A stretch of DNA of 64,000 bases from Paralithodes platypus (GCA_032716605.1 CM064552.1:3471608-3535607), one strand, 5' to 3'. Shown: positions 32,257 to 42,215, numbered from the stretch's first letter. Numbers and translations are program-made. Notes: a model not told the origin generated them from the sequence alone.

Positions 32257-32399
32257 CTCGGACTCTCACTCTTACACACACACACAACGCCACCTGTTGA
32301 ACAGATAACTCACCAGGCATTGCACCCCTATAGCATATTTTGAATATGGGAATATTCATACAGTGCTATTTAATCAGGGAACAATGAGGGTATTTTATT

Positions 32400-32580
32400 G
32401 ACGTTTCGGTGGGCTTTGTGGTAATGCACTGATACTAGATACAGCACAAATTCCATCCCAATAATATCTTCCCATTGATACATCGGGATTTGAACCCGGG
32501 ACCTTTGGATTACCAGGCCAGTGGCAAGACCACTCCACCACACCTCCCCTGAGGTGTGGTAAAATACAGTATACTGTATT
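32400..32580 (-). mobile_element. tRNA-like SINE head
   Basis: The minus strand reads GGTGGAGTGGTCTTGCCAC (A-box-like) and CCGGGTTCAAATCCCG (B box with its stem). The tail contains GACGTTTCGGTGGGC on the plus strand. Neighbouring homologous SINEs argue against a functional tRNA gene, and I could not complete an acceptor stem. Confidence 0.6.
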
Positions 32581-32637
32581 TTAGCGTTTTTGTTTTTTTC
32601 TCCCTTATAACACATTTCAGTTCTTAACCCGGGAACT

Positions 32638-33238
32638 GCGGGAAGACTCTTAAGAGTTCCCCCGGCGGACTGCGGGAAAACTTTTAAGAGTCAGGGGGGA
32701 AAAAAATCAATTTAAAACCCCAATTTATTTTTATTTATTTTTTTTTTTTTCTCTCCCTGGGCCATGCCAAATATCACTCCTCCACCTCCCCTCCTTTCCA
32801 AGTTTCCTCCCCTCCTGCAGTTATCACCTATTTTCCCTGTTATTCCCTTTTCCTGTGGTCTATTTTCGTGCTAACATTAGCGAGTTGGTAGCAGGGCGTT
32901 GTCATCACTGTTAGCAAGCGAGTGCAAGAGAGAGAGAGAGAGAGAGTATCGATCGATAGTCTCTCTCCAGAGGTGGAGGAAAGTGGTGGGCTGGGAGGTT
33001 GCCTCAGCCATACATTGTGTAACTCCCGGCCTGTATCGCCGATTTTGACCATCCAAACGCGGTTTCCACTTATTTTATTGTTGTAACAGGTTAATACCTT
33101 TATAATCAATCTATAATAGGCACATATGGATAAGTATTAATGCTATTTATGGTAAAATAAATATTTTAGTGATGGGAACAGCTCAAATACGTGCGCACAG
33201 GCAGTGGTGTCTCATACCCCCCATGTGCACTTCAGAGT
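32638..33238 (+). mobile_element. 620-bp TTAA-flanked MITE, full copy
   Basis: Flanked by TTAA (32634-32637 and 33239-33242). Left end CCCGGGAACTGCGG with two GAAGACTCTTAAGAGT-type palindromes, an A/T tract, CCTGGGCCATGCCAAATATC, a (GA)n run, TCCAAACGCGGTTTCC; right end GTGCACTTCAGAG. The termini are imperfect inverted repeats (TTAACC...GAAGTGCG). TTAA targets are used by piggyBac and Kolobok elements. No coding capacity. A second full copy is at 39728-40345. Confidence 0.85.
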
Positions 33239-33342
33239 TTAATGACATATAGCAATGATGTATATGCTCTACCGGACCTATTAGGCCTAAAAAGATCGAT
33301 GGGCTAACTGTCGGTCCAAAACATCAGTATAACCCAAACTAC

Positions 33343-33532
33343 CGGTCTCCCTCGATATATGATTGGGTTACGTTCCTGAAAACCAGATCTTGAATAGAAA
33401 AATCATGTAGCGAACCTTAAAATGTATGGGGTAAATGGGGTTGTGTTCTCGGGCCAGCCAAAACCCAAACCCAAACACCTAAAAACCTATAATAATATCG
33501 TAAATCAGGGCTCCGTATAGTGAGGGAGACCT
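33343..33532. mobile_element. 190-bp MITE with GGTCTCCCTC termini, copy 1
   Basis: GGTCTCCCTCGATATATGAT on the left and GTGAGGGAGACC on the right. Interior GGTTACGTTCC, AACACCTAAAAACCTAT matches copy 2 at 44539-44726. Tigger/pogo-like in appearance. Confidence 0.75.
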
Positions 33533-33594
33533 GCCACATGTATTTGTTGATTTCATTAATTGATTTAAAGTCGGTTGGTGGAGGTAACATAATT
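33533..33594 (+). mobile_element. SINE-B tail fragment
   Basis: GCCACATGTATTTGTTG, TTTCATTAATTGA and GTTGGTGGAGGTAACATAAT. The tRNA-like head is absent, displaced by the MITE. Confidence 0.65.
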
Positions 33595-34880
33595 GTTATG
33601 CCCGGTTCAAATTGGAACGCGAGATATTCTTTGTACAATGAGCAACTCTAACTGGATAGGTATACCTTAAACTTTAAATAAAGAGACAACACGGCAGGAT
33701 AATAAGCACACAGGTAACAAGTTAACATGGGTTTTATTCAGTTTAACACCTGGTTCATGGAGGAGCAAGACATATATTTTATACCTGTAACCTGGAGATC
33801 ATCAACAACAATAAGAATAATTAAGACATACAATAATAAGGTTATCAAGTAAGCAATAGGAGTCGGACAATGGGTCCGGACTCAAGGTAATAATAATACT
33901 CCTAGGATACAATTATAAGGTATCCAAAATGGTGGAGGTACACCTCCTACCCAAATAGATCTCAGAGAGGATCTCAACAAAAGACAAGAGTGCAGTAATG
34001 GCAAATGCCGTCTGGATCATGCAATGATGTCCCCGGCATATAGTGACGTTAACTGACTCTAAAGCAATAATGGCCAAGTGGTCATCAACAATGAAGTGGG
34101 CTCGGAAAGGCTCACAAATTATATTAATACTATAGGTGTGCTAGATCTCACCTGGCAAAGATTAATCCTTAACTCTGTGTACTAGCAAGGTGCTGAAGGC
34201 TGAGGCAACAATCGTCGGGAGCTGAGATAGAGTGAAATCTATTCGAGTTATGAACCTGACAGAATGTTAAATGAATTAGGCTAGAAGTTATACAAAGGAA
34301 CTAGATTACGTGTAAATATGTGTTTGTGTTTGATGCTATGGGTCTTATATAGGCACGCCCCCTCTGTCGGGCTATGGGAGACCAATAACCCGGGAAGGTG
34401 CGTATATAAGGATCCCCTGATAGGTATGTATAATGTGTCCCGGCAAGTGGGCTAATTAACGTCAATTTAAGTAGGGAGAAGAAAGACCTCTCGCAAGACG
34501 TAATGTTAATGAGATAACTGAAGATAACTTCTACCACAACCCTGAGTCAACTCTATACCCATAAACTATACAAAAGCACTTAAAGGAGAGCTGTAGTGAA
34601 GAGGAGGGCCTGTAGATCGAGGGAGGATCCAGTAGTCCGGAGGGCGGCTGGGCGTGATGACTCCAGTTACTGGTCCAGGGTGAGTCACAAGATGATTCCT
34701 TAGACCTTGGCGCCTACCACGGGACAACCGGGTTCCTCTTGCACTCCCACAGTGCAGTGATCCCCAAAGGGTATGCTGGAGTTCTGCTACAAGGTTTGGG
34801 GGGTTAGGGTGACTAGTATAATGATCTACCTAGAGTTGCAAGCAGTCTAGATAGTGACATTATAGGTAGTCTAAGGGGGG
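33595..34880 (-). mobile_element. Possible solo LTR
   Basis: On the minus strand there are two TATA-like sites in GC-rich context (CCTTATATACGC near 34400 and GCCTATATAAGACC near 34350), an AATAAAAC signal at about 33735, and an end in ...GGGCATAACA at 33595. The order promoter, poly(A) signal, CA end fits a U3-R-U5 layout. I cannot define the other end or a target duplication, and no internal coding region is adjacent. It could instead be a low-copy genomic segment. Confidence 0.3.
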
Positions 34881-34883
34881 TCA

Positions 34884-35000
34884 GGGTAATAATAATAATA
34901 ATAATAATAATAGTTCTTAAAGCTAGCGCATGCTAAGCTAGCTAAGGATAGCTCAATAAGGCCGATTAGGCGTATTTCCATTGGGGTCCTGTACTACTAC
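34884..35000 (-). mobile_element. LINE E 3' UTR fragment
   Basis: An (AAT)n run followed by AGGATAGCTCAATAAGGC and GGCGTATTTCCATTGGGGTC, the complement of the LINE E 3' UTR at about 17745-17895. Confidence 0.75.
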
Positions 35001-35049
35001 CCCATCCCTTTGCTCATGAGGGATGGTAACGACTCAGTGCTTGTGAAAA

Positions 35050-35140
35050 ATCTTTAATGCGCCGAGCGTGGGCGTGAACCCGGGCCTTCTGGGTGGAAGT
35101 CCGAGACGCTAGTCACTACACCAAGCGAGCCGCTTGGGTA
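35050..35140 (-). mobile_element. tRNA-like SINE head
   Basis: The minus strand reads GCTCGCTTGGTGTAGTGACTAG (split here as GCTCGCTTGG and TGTAGTGACTAG), then GGCCCGGGTTCACGCCC, an A-box and B-box pair. No matching acceptor stem was found. Confidence 0.5.
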
Positions 35141-35200
35141 AGTGTCTTCCTTCCTTGCTAGTTCGTGGAACTATCAGAACCATGTAGTAAAAAGAGAATC

Positions 35201-35433
35201 CAGAAAGGGGAGCCCAAAGTGGGTTGCCCAAAATTAGTCCTCTTCCTGATGGGGGGAACCCGATCTGGTAGATATAAAGTTACTACACTATCCTCGTAAT
35301 CCCTTGAACAAAACAAGGTAGGAATCCTTTGGTACTTGGTTTGTGCACCGCATCGAAGGCCAGAAAGGGGGAGCCCAAAGTGGGTTGCCCAAGCTAGTCC
35401 TCTTCCTGATGGGGGGAACCCGACCTGGTAGAT
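35201..35433. repeat. 73-bp direct repeat pair
   Basis: CCAGAAAGGGGAGCCCAAAG through CGATCTGGTAGAT at 35201-35273 is repeated at 35360-35433 with four or five differences. Confidence 0.85.
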
Positions 35434-35846
35434 CTTCGATCACAGCACACAACTGACAAGTTGAACACCAGCTATCTCTGGCTGTTCTTACCCTGAACTA
35501 AAGAATACCAAATGGCAAGCTTAGTTACTGATGTCCAGGCTGGGTGAGTATAAGGCAATCTTCTTGCCCCTACTTAAGGCGCCCGGCTTGAGAGGATCAA
35601 AGGCGCTGGGGTGGTGTTGGCGCGTGGTGGTTATGTCCTTGTAGCTCTGGGGGTGGTGTGCCTGGACTCTGGCTGTACCTTGTAGCTAGATGCCCCCGGG
35701 CAGATTCTGTTATAAGATGGGGGTGATCACTTCCTGGTGGGAGAGGAAGTGGATGAGAAATGGCATGTGCAGGAGTAGGGTTGGCTGCAGGTTTAGTGGC
35801 AGCTAGAGATGCGGTCTTATCATCCTGAGACCGCATCTCAATAATA
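35434..35846 (-). other. Unassigned segment with a peptide also encoded at 5618-5848
   Basis: A minus-strand frame (35597-35935, its start lying in SINE-C) ends with PPPELQGHNHHAP, which resembles PELQGNNHHP at about 5760. No domain recognised. Confidence 0.3.
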
Positions 35847-36125
35847 ATATAGGAATAGGTTTTTATACCATACCAGAAGGAGGATTTATGGAGCTCCGAT
35901 CTTACTCTCAACCATCTTAACAATTTTACCAACACACCTAAGCTTCGTTAGATGCTGAAATAGCCTCACGAAAATATGCCAGGGACTGGGATTGAACCCG
36001 GGACCCTTGGGCTATAAGGCGAACACTTTACCAGTGACACCAAGAAAGATTGGCATGGTCGGCTCGAGTTATTTCCGCATCTGGGTCTGTTTAGGCTAAC
36101 CTATTTTCACTGACTTTACATTTAG
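35847..36125 (-). mobile_element. SINE-C, tRNA-like SINE, uninterrupted copy
   Basis: The minus strand reads CTTGGTGTCACTGGTAAAG (A-box-like) and GTCCCGGGTTCAATCCC (B box), then a body with GTAAAATTG and GGAGCTCCATAAATCC. A second copy (48913-50150) is interrupted by pogo copy 2, and this copy supplies its empty site. Confidence 0.8.
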
Positions 36126-36130
36126 TATAG

Positions 36131-36960
36131 TTGGCCCAGCTGCCCTACGAGGAGAGATGTCGACGCCTAGATCTCCAGACACTGCAGGACAGAAGAATCG
36201 GGGGTGACATGATCGAGATGTACAAATTGCTACACGAGTTTGAGGACATCCCCTATTCTCGTTTCTTTCAGATAAAGCGGCGCTCTGCAGACCCCCGTTT
36301 TCTGACCTCTGATTGTTTTGGTGAGGTCGGTCCTCATGGTATTAGTGAGCTGGGCCTATAATTAGCCCTTGTTGTTGTTGCTGTTCCCCAAGCTGCCTGG
36401 CCGAACAGCCCCAAGGCCACAACCGAGCGCCCCCACAGAACCCTCCCTGCCGACCACAACAAAGCCTGGGCGACCGAAGCCACTCGATGGCGGGGAGATG
36501 GGGAGGGTGAGGAAACACCCGGGAAACCAAAGCCCCACCCAGGGCCCTGTGCCCCTCAGCAATTATGAAGAGAAAGTTGAGGGGCAAAGGAAAAATGTGA
36601 CGCTTTGGCTTCCAATCTTGGTAGATTGGGAGGTCAATCCACGGAAGAGACGCCGTCACTTGAGATCTAGAAAATATATAAGTAAAAGGAACAGTCAGAG
36701 TAAGCTATGGGTATGGCAGAGATCGCTCAGTTCTCACTCTGATAGACCAGCCCATCACCACATGACTAGAACCCAATCCTCTCAGCAACAGCTAGGAAAG
36801 GCCCTAGAAAAGGGGGGGGGGGGGATATAACTCCTATTTCAAGCCCTTTCGGGGTTGGGCACCCGCCCAATTAAGCCTTGTAATTGGGATTGGGTGTGAG
36901 AGGGATCTGCCTTGTGTGGGCCAATCGGCTTTCTGGAGACCCATTTTCTTATGTGCTTAG
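36131..36960 (+). pseudogene. CR1-like LINE C-terminus, split by SINE-T
   Basis: The frame 36131-36361 reads LPYEERCRRLDLQTLQDRR, IGGDMIEMYKLLHEFEDIPY and continues to GISELGL. It matches the LINE B segment PYEERLKKLDLPSLMDRR. The 3' UTR begins TATAATTAG, is interrupted by SINE-T, and resumes with TGTAATTGGGATTGGG and CCAATCGGCTTTCTGGAGAC, as in the fragment at 19502-19655. Most of the ORF is missing (5' truncation). Confidence 0.8.
36372..36868 (-). mobile_element. SINE-T retroposon, complete
   Basis: About 497 bp on the minus strand: head CGGGTGCCCAACCCCGAAAG, body CGTCTCTTCCGTGGATTGAC and CAGGGCCCTGGGTGGGGC, tail GGCAGCTTGGGGAACAGC with (AAC)n. Imperfect 12-bp duplications AATTAGCCCTTG (36360-36371) and AATTAAGCCTTG (36869-36880) flank it. 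A G10 run (36813-36823) lies near the head. Confidence 0.85.
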
Positions 36961-37028
36961 AGATGTGGGACAATACAAAGAAGCCTGCTAAATTCCCCAC
37001 TTTATATTCATAGGTAGGCCTAAGTAAG

Positions 37029-37253
37029 CAATTGACCACTTGCGAGTTTCAGGTTATAAGGAAGTTGAAGCCGAAAACATCGATATAAGTCAATAATGCA
37101 ATAATAAATTTAGTTTTCTGATGGATAGAGAGTATGGTTAATTTAATTTACTGGGTTTATTAATGCACTACAACCAAATTTTCGCTGGTAATTTGCTAAA
37201 TATCGATGGCTAAAACTCACTTCCTTACAGCCTGAAACTCGTAAGTGGTCAAT
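37029..37253. mobile_element. Pal-A palindromic MITE, copy 4
   Basis: Complete: AATTGACCACTTGCGAGTTT left end, CTGAAACTCGTAAGTGGTCAA right end (21 bases shortened here to CTGAAACTCGTAAGTGG). Confidence 0.85.
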
Positions 37254-37306
37254 GAATGTTTTATCTCTATTCATACTGGGAAATTATGTATGTGTTTTGC
37301 GAAATG

Positions 37307-37491
37307 TGACACTTACAAGTTTCGGGCTATAAGGAAGTTGGAGGTTTAGACATCGATAGTAATTCTAAATGCAATAATGTAAGTTTCTGATGACTAAAGA
37401 GTACGTAAATATATTGAAAAATGTACTACAATCGTATTTTAGCAGGTAAATCTAGTGAATATCGATAACTACAGCTCCAACTTCCTTATAG
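37307..37491. mobile_element. Pal-A palindromic MITE, copy 5
   Basis: Starts ACACTTACAAGTTTCGGGC and ends AGCTCCAACTTCCTTATAG, only 53 bp after copy 4. The last bases of the right end are absent. Confidence 0.8.
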
Positions 37492-38301
37492 TAGAATCAC
37501 ATACATTTATATTAGTTTACGGTGATACGTTTTGTGAGAATTGCGCGTTTTCTGTGAATTGGCGTATAGCAACAGGTCTAGTTATCGTTAATTAGGTTAT
37601 TACATTAATTAGTACACTTCTACGGTTCAAGACAATGCTTAAGTATATATATATATATGATCTTTTCCATACAAAATACCAGTAATAAAAGTATATAAAC
37701 CTATGAAACTAATAACTGCCTTACGAATCGGTTTACAAGACAAAGCGACATCCATTATTGTGTGTCACCGGCGAATCCAAGAAACGCATCGAAAATATGA
37801 GAAAATCGACCTCTATAGGAATTAGAACAAGGTAAATATAGTGCTCAGAGGTTTATATATATATATACCTTTCTTTTCAGAGAGTAGGAGGCCCAGATTT
37901 TCCATATATTTCCATATATGAGGATTCTAGCAGTGGCCTCACCTTGATTTGGGTAAGATTGTTTCGGTAAAAATTTAAGCATTTTTAGTATATAGGGCCT
38001 ATATCTTATTTTGTCCGTTTTTCTGCGATATATAGAGTTGTTTCATACCAAGGACCCGTGGAAAGTAGTATTTATCCATGAGGTCTATCCAACAATCTAA
38101 AAATGCCCCCCTCTAAGCCTAGGCCATGTGGGGGCAGTGGGGAGGGCTAGCCTATTAGGCTAAGTTCAGGGAAAATGTGGGGTTAAAATTAAGAAATTGC
38201 GATGAAAAACTTAATAAAATAAGGAAAACTGCCCTCTAGCCTAGGCCTATAGGGATTTTCTATGAAAAAGCATTGTCCAAAAGTAGCCTAGAAAAAATTA
38301 C
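37492..38301. other. AT-rich segment with a copy of the 31395-type repeat
   Basis: TA dinucleotide tracts near 37650 and 37855. From about 38020 it matches the repeat at 31395 (ATATAGAGTTGTTTCATACC, CTATCCAACAATCTAAAAAT). No gene. Confidence 0.5.
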
Positions 38302-38499
38302 GGTAAAAATTGAAGAGACCCCGGACAGCCTTTTTACTAGTTAATTCTAGTGTTTTGTTTATATTTCTTTGATATACAGTGTTGTTTAATACCGAGGACC
38401 GTCGCATTTTAGTATTTTCAACATTAGGCTAGCCTAGCCTAACCGAACCGAAAATTAACCGACGGTCTAAACCCAGCTCACGTTCCCTGTTTATGGGTG

Positions 38500-38530
<31 letters not shown>

Positions 38531-38721
38531 GTTTATGGGTACGCGACGGTCTAAACCCAGCTCATGTTCCCTGTTTAGTTTTCGGTTAAATTAGGCTAAT
38601 GTTGAAAATACTAAAATGCGACAGTCCTCGGTATTAAACAACACTGTATATCAAAGAAAAATAAACAAAAAACTAGAATTAACTAGTAACAAGGCTGTCC
38701 GGGGTCTCTTAAATTTTTACC
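38302..38721. mobile_element. Foldback element with 28S-rRNA-like tandem loop
   Basis: Left arm 38302-38460 and right arm 38578-38721 are nearly exact complements over about 145 bp (AGAGACCCCGGACAGCC; TTTGATATACAGTGTTGTTT; GCATTTTAGTATTTTCAACA). The loop is three head-to-tail units. The arms contain the repeat word TCGATATACAGTGTTGTTT-like of the 31395 family. Confidence 0.85.
38461..38577 (-). repeat. Three 42-bp units resembling antisense 28S rRNA
   Basis: Units at 38461-38502, 38503-38544 and 38545-38577 (partial). Each starts GACGGTCTAAACCCAGCTCA and continues CGTTCCCTGTTTATGGGT. From memory of the conserved large-subunit rRNA core (bacterial 23S near position 2600), the complement of the first 28 bases is the universal stretch that includes GAGCTGGGTTTAGA. 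I consider this a captured rRNA segment, not a functional rRNA gene. Confidence 0.75.
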
Positions 38722-39370
38722 AAAAGTACCTTTTATAGGGAGAATTTCTTGAAAAATAGTGTAAAAAATTGAATAGGCCTAACTATATATCCTCTATGGG
38801 GAGAAATTATTTAAAAGTATCGTTTGGTGTGGAAAATTAACTTGTATGGGGAGAATTTTGAAAAAATTAGGCCTGTAAAAATTGAACCGGTGGAAATTAG
38901 GCTAGGCCTATCCAACAATCTAAAAATGGGAGGGCTAGGCTATGATAATTAAGGAAAATGTGAGGTTAAAGTAAAGAATTTACGATGAAAAAACAATAAA
39001 ATTAGGAAACTGCCCTCCATCTATAGGGAGAGTATGAAAAAGCATTGTTAAAAAATACTATTTATAGGGAGAATTTCATAAATACTGTAAAAAATACATA
39101 ATTATCCTCTATGGGGGAGATAGTATTTAAAACTTGTTTGGTGTATAAAATGAACTTTTATGGGGAGAATGTTTTGGAAAAATTAGGCCTAGGCCTACTG
39201 TAAAAAATGAATTATCTTTAGGGAGAATTTTGGAAAACCGGTACGGTACGGCTAATCAGGATTGCTGTGGGATCCGTGAAGGGGGCTCTGCCCCCCCTTC
39301 ACCCCCCCATGATGCTTAGAAATCATCATATATGTTGCCAGTACAGTATAATAGGGGGCCTAGAGGTACA
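38722..39370. repeat. Copy of the 31395-type repeat with a G/C hairpin end
   Basis: CCTATCCAACAATCTAAAAAT, GGGGTTAAA-like and repeated TATGGGGAGAATTT words; it closes with GAAGGGGGCTCTGCCCCCC, a hairpin resembling that of the TAACC/GGGGGCTGCC block. Confidence 0.55.
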
Positions 39371-39710
39371 GTTTTTAAAGGGTTTCATATTTCACTTACA
39401 GTGGAGCACTGAATTTGGCGCCGTCTAAGTTGGCGAAATTAAACATTACGCCATGCCCCAAATATTTCAAAATTCCAGGTTCGCGCAAAATATTGTATCT
39501 TGGTGCAAAAATCGCAGTCGAAACCCGAAAAGAGAGCAACAATTATGAAAGACTCGATATTAAACTAGAAAACGCCAATAAAACAGTGAACTGAACTCCA
39601 GGAATCTGTCATTGTCAAGGTCTTTGCTGCTTGGAGGCCAAATCTGAGTGAATTCGACATCCAGATTCCGGGCGTCACTTTTGCAAGTTGCTGCAGTGTC
39701 GCCGCCATAT
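39371..39710. other. No gene seen
   Basis: Unassigned sequence with no long frame. Confidence 0.4.
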
Positions 39711-39727
39711 TGACCCACCCTACTTAA

Positions 39728-39822
39728 CCCGGGAGCTGCGGGGAGACTCTTAAGAGTTCCCCCGGCGCACTGCGGGGAGACTCTTAAGAGTCAGAGAAAA
39801 TAAAAATCAACTTTTGACATCG

Positions 39823-39861
<39 letters not shown>

Positions 39862-40345
39862 GCCCCTGGGCCATGCAAAATCTCAGTCCTCTACCTCCCC
39901 TCCTTCCCCACTTTCCTCCTCTCCTTCAGTTATCACCTATTTTCCCTGTTATTCCCTTATTCTGAGGTATATTTTCGTGCTAACATTAGAAATCCGATTG
40001 GAGGGTGTGGTCATCACTGATAGCAAGCGAGTGCAAGAGAGAGAGAGAGAGAGTATCGATCGACTGTGTCTCAGTGGCCTTGGGGGAAATTGGCGGGAAA
40101 GCAGATTGCCTCACCCATACATTATACAACTCGCGGGCTATATCTCCGATTTTGACCATCCAAACGCTGTTTTCACTCGTTTTATTGTTGTTTCAGGTTA
40201 ATACCTTTATAATCAACCCATAATAGGCGCATATGGATAAGTATTAATGCTATTAATGGCACAATGAATATTTTAGTGGCGGAAACACCTCAAATACGTC
40301 AGCACAGGGGGACGTTTCCAATTACCCCCATGCGCACTTCAGAGG
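39728..40345 (+). mobile_element. 620-bp TTAA-flanked MITE, second full copy
   Basis: Same order as 32638-33238, with TTAA at 39724-39727 and 40346-40349. A T-tract of about 40 bases (39829-39862) replaces the shorter tract of the other copies. Confidence 0.85.
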
Positions 40346-40485
40346 TTAAAGTACGGTAAATTTGTTGGTGCGTTTGGCAAGGATGTAGTATTCCGGCGTA
40401 CCGCCCGTCTTTTTTACATTATGCGGACGCTCACGTTCATGTTCTCGTCTAGTTTATTAGTTTTTAACAAGATTTACTAGTTTAA

Positions 40486-40930
40486 CCCTCCAGCCCCGGC
40501 TATGTATTCCATATATATTCCAAAAACCAGGGGGTTTTGGCCGAAAAACGTCTATGCCTAGGCTACTGTATCTTTGTTATTTTGACTGCTTCCGCATTCC
40601 CGCGCATCCCCAAGCGTAGATGTGTTTCGTACCTGTAGAATGGCGTTAAGTAGAGCTCTCTAATTCAACTGGTTCAGTTGTGATGACGATTTCATTGGAG
40701 ATAACTTTGTGGCAAAAACAGCCACTTTACACTACTTTTCGCTACTTAACAATAACATACAGGCACACACGAACAAGCGACGCACTCCTTCTTGTGGTCG
40801 GAGATGCGCGGCGTCGGTCCAGCCGGCTGTTGTTTACATGCGTCGGACGGACGCCTCGCACACCAAGCTTACAGGCTTTCAAGCTGCCGGAGCCTCAGAG
40901 CCCTACAGGGTAGTGCGGGGTGTGTTTTTT
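40486..40930 (+). mobile_element. 480-bp TTAA MITE, right end lost
   Basis: TTAA (40482-40485) then CCCTCCAGCCCCGGC, GGCCGAAAAACGTCTATGCC and CTGGTTCAGTTGTGATGACG, matching 43743-44221. Similarity fades near 40930 and I find no right terminus. The predicted frames over this interval (40680-41176) have no recognisable domain. Confidence 0.65.
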
Positions 40931-41054
40931 ATGGGTTTCTTATCCCAGACGTCCGACCGTCACTCCGACGACGACGCTACCATGTATGATTTGTTAAATA
41001 ACGGACATTTTGACGATGTACAGTTTGTAATTTTCCTTTGTGAACTGTTCTCTC

Positions 41055-41085
<31 letters not shown>

Positions 41086-41122
41086 TTTTTTGTTTAAGCC
41101 CTACTACAGATGTGCAGGTAGC

Positions 41123-41327
41123 GGGGGTATGGGGATGGCAGCCCTCAGGTTAGGTAAGGCTGTTTGGTTAGGTTAATGACAATATTGTCGTCGAAAGTGC
41201 TGGCGTCATGTGAAACCCGTCCACTGCCAGCCGGCGAGGCTGCCCTTGCGGCGGATGTGTGTCACATGACGCCAGCATTTTTAATGACGACCTTACCTAA
41301 CCTTGGGGCTGCCATCCCCAGACCCCC
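41123..41327. repeat. 205-bp hairpin at the centre of the composite element
   Basis: GGGGATGGCAGCCC, GGTTAGGTAAGG and GCTGGCGTCATGTGA on the left are complemented on the right in reverse order. The loop is about 70 bp and G/C-rich. The GGGGCTGCC core resembles the TAACC/GGGGGCTGCC block. Confidence 0.85.
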
Positions 41328-41554
41328 ACTTCTCTTAAAAATTATGTAGACGTCAAAATACTGCAGAACATAAAACGCACCCGAAACCGCCGCCATCGTA
41401 CGAAAATGGGTCAACAGAAAACAGATGTCCGGAGGTAAATTCGTCGCCGATAGCATCGCTGGACGTCTTGAAATAGTGTTTAAAAATAGTAAATCTTGGT
41501 AATAACTAAACAAAAATTGAAACGCACCCACAAATTTACCGTACCGTACTTTAA

Positions 41555-42033
41555 CCCTTCCTACCCGGTCTGCCTTAGGTAAGGACAGCTCGAAAGAAGG
41601 GCCGCTACCCGGTATGCCTTACCTAAGGCAGCAGCTTAATAGCCTAATTAAGCTTGGTCTGAACGCCGTGCGTACGACGTATGTCAACAAACCCAAGCGT
41701 TGCGTCACCGCACCTCCGAAAACAAGAAGGAGAAGACTTCAATGTTATTGTTCTGACGTCAGACAAAATTAGTGTCTGAAAAGCCCCCATATTGGCAACA
41801 TCTCTGCAATATTGGCTCCACTGAAATCGTCATCACAACTGAACCAGTTGACTTACAGAGCTCTACTCAACGCCAAAATACAGATTGAAAACCGCACTAC
41901 GATTATAGATGAGTGGGAAAGTTCTAGCAGTGAAAATAAACATAAATACGGTAGCCTAGGCCTAGACGTTTTTCAGCCATTTCGCCCGGGTAGGGGCGAC
42001 CGTCATTGGGTAAGACAGCCCGGGTAGCAGGGG
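41555..42033 (-). mobile_element. 480-bp TTAA MITE, complete, reverse orientation
   Basis: TTAA at 41551-41554 and 42034-42037; ends CCCTTCCTACCCGG and CCCGGGTAGCAGGGG. The interior is the complement of 43743-44221 (CGTCATCACAACTGAACCAG). Confidence 0.85.
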
Positions 42034-42139
42034 TTAAGTAGGATGGGTCACTATTTCGGTATTGTGTAAGCGCTTTTGATAGGAGATGGGGATTATTAGT
42101 GCTACTACTGTATTACCCTGGTATTAATAAACATCTTAA

Positions 42140-42215
42140 ACATTGCAGGTATGACAACAGGGGTCTTCAAGAGGGAACTGGACAAGTTTCTGGCTACCAT
42201 CCCGGACCAATCATG
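42140..42215 (+). pseudogene. LINE C-terminal peptide fragment
   Basis: Reads TTGVFKRELDKFLATIPDQS, the last part of many CR1-like LINE proteins. Too short for assignment. Confidence 0.5.

Larger units (their letters stand above)
39711..42051. mobile_element. Composite palindromic element with MITE insertions in both arms
   Basis: Outer arms: TGACCCACCCTAC-TTAA on the left (39711-39727) and TTAA-GTAGGATGGGTCA on the right (42034-42050). Inner arms: TTAA-AGTACGGTAAATTTG (40346-) and CAAATTTACCGTACCGTACTTTAA (ends 41554; given as CAAATTTACC and GTACTTTAA). Joining outer and inner arms at a single TTAA gives the same sequence on both sides. Each arm is therefore one inverted repeat that received a TTAA element at the mirror-image TTAA. 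Arms continue inward (CAAGATTTACTA on the left, its complement near 41485), and the centre is the hairpin 41123-41327. Confidence 0.75.

Noticed and set aside
32400..36060. Functional tRNA genes
   Set aside because: A- and B-box-like pairs exist, but acceptor stems could not be completed and homologous copies with SINE bodies are repeated.
38461..38577. Genuine rRNA gene fragment or active R-element target
   Set aside because: Only a 28-42-bp segment is matched, repeated in tandem, with no further rRNA sequence on either side.
40709..41176. 155-residue frame in the composite element
   Set aside because: It spans a MITE, a poly-T tract and the central hairpin, and homologous MITE copies do not keep the frame.
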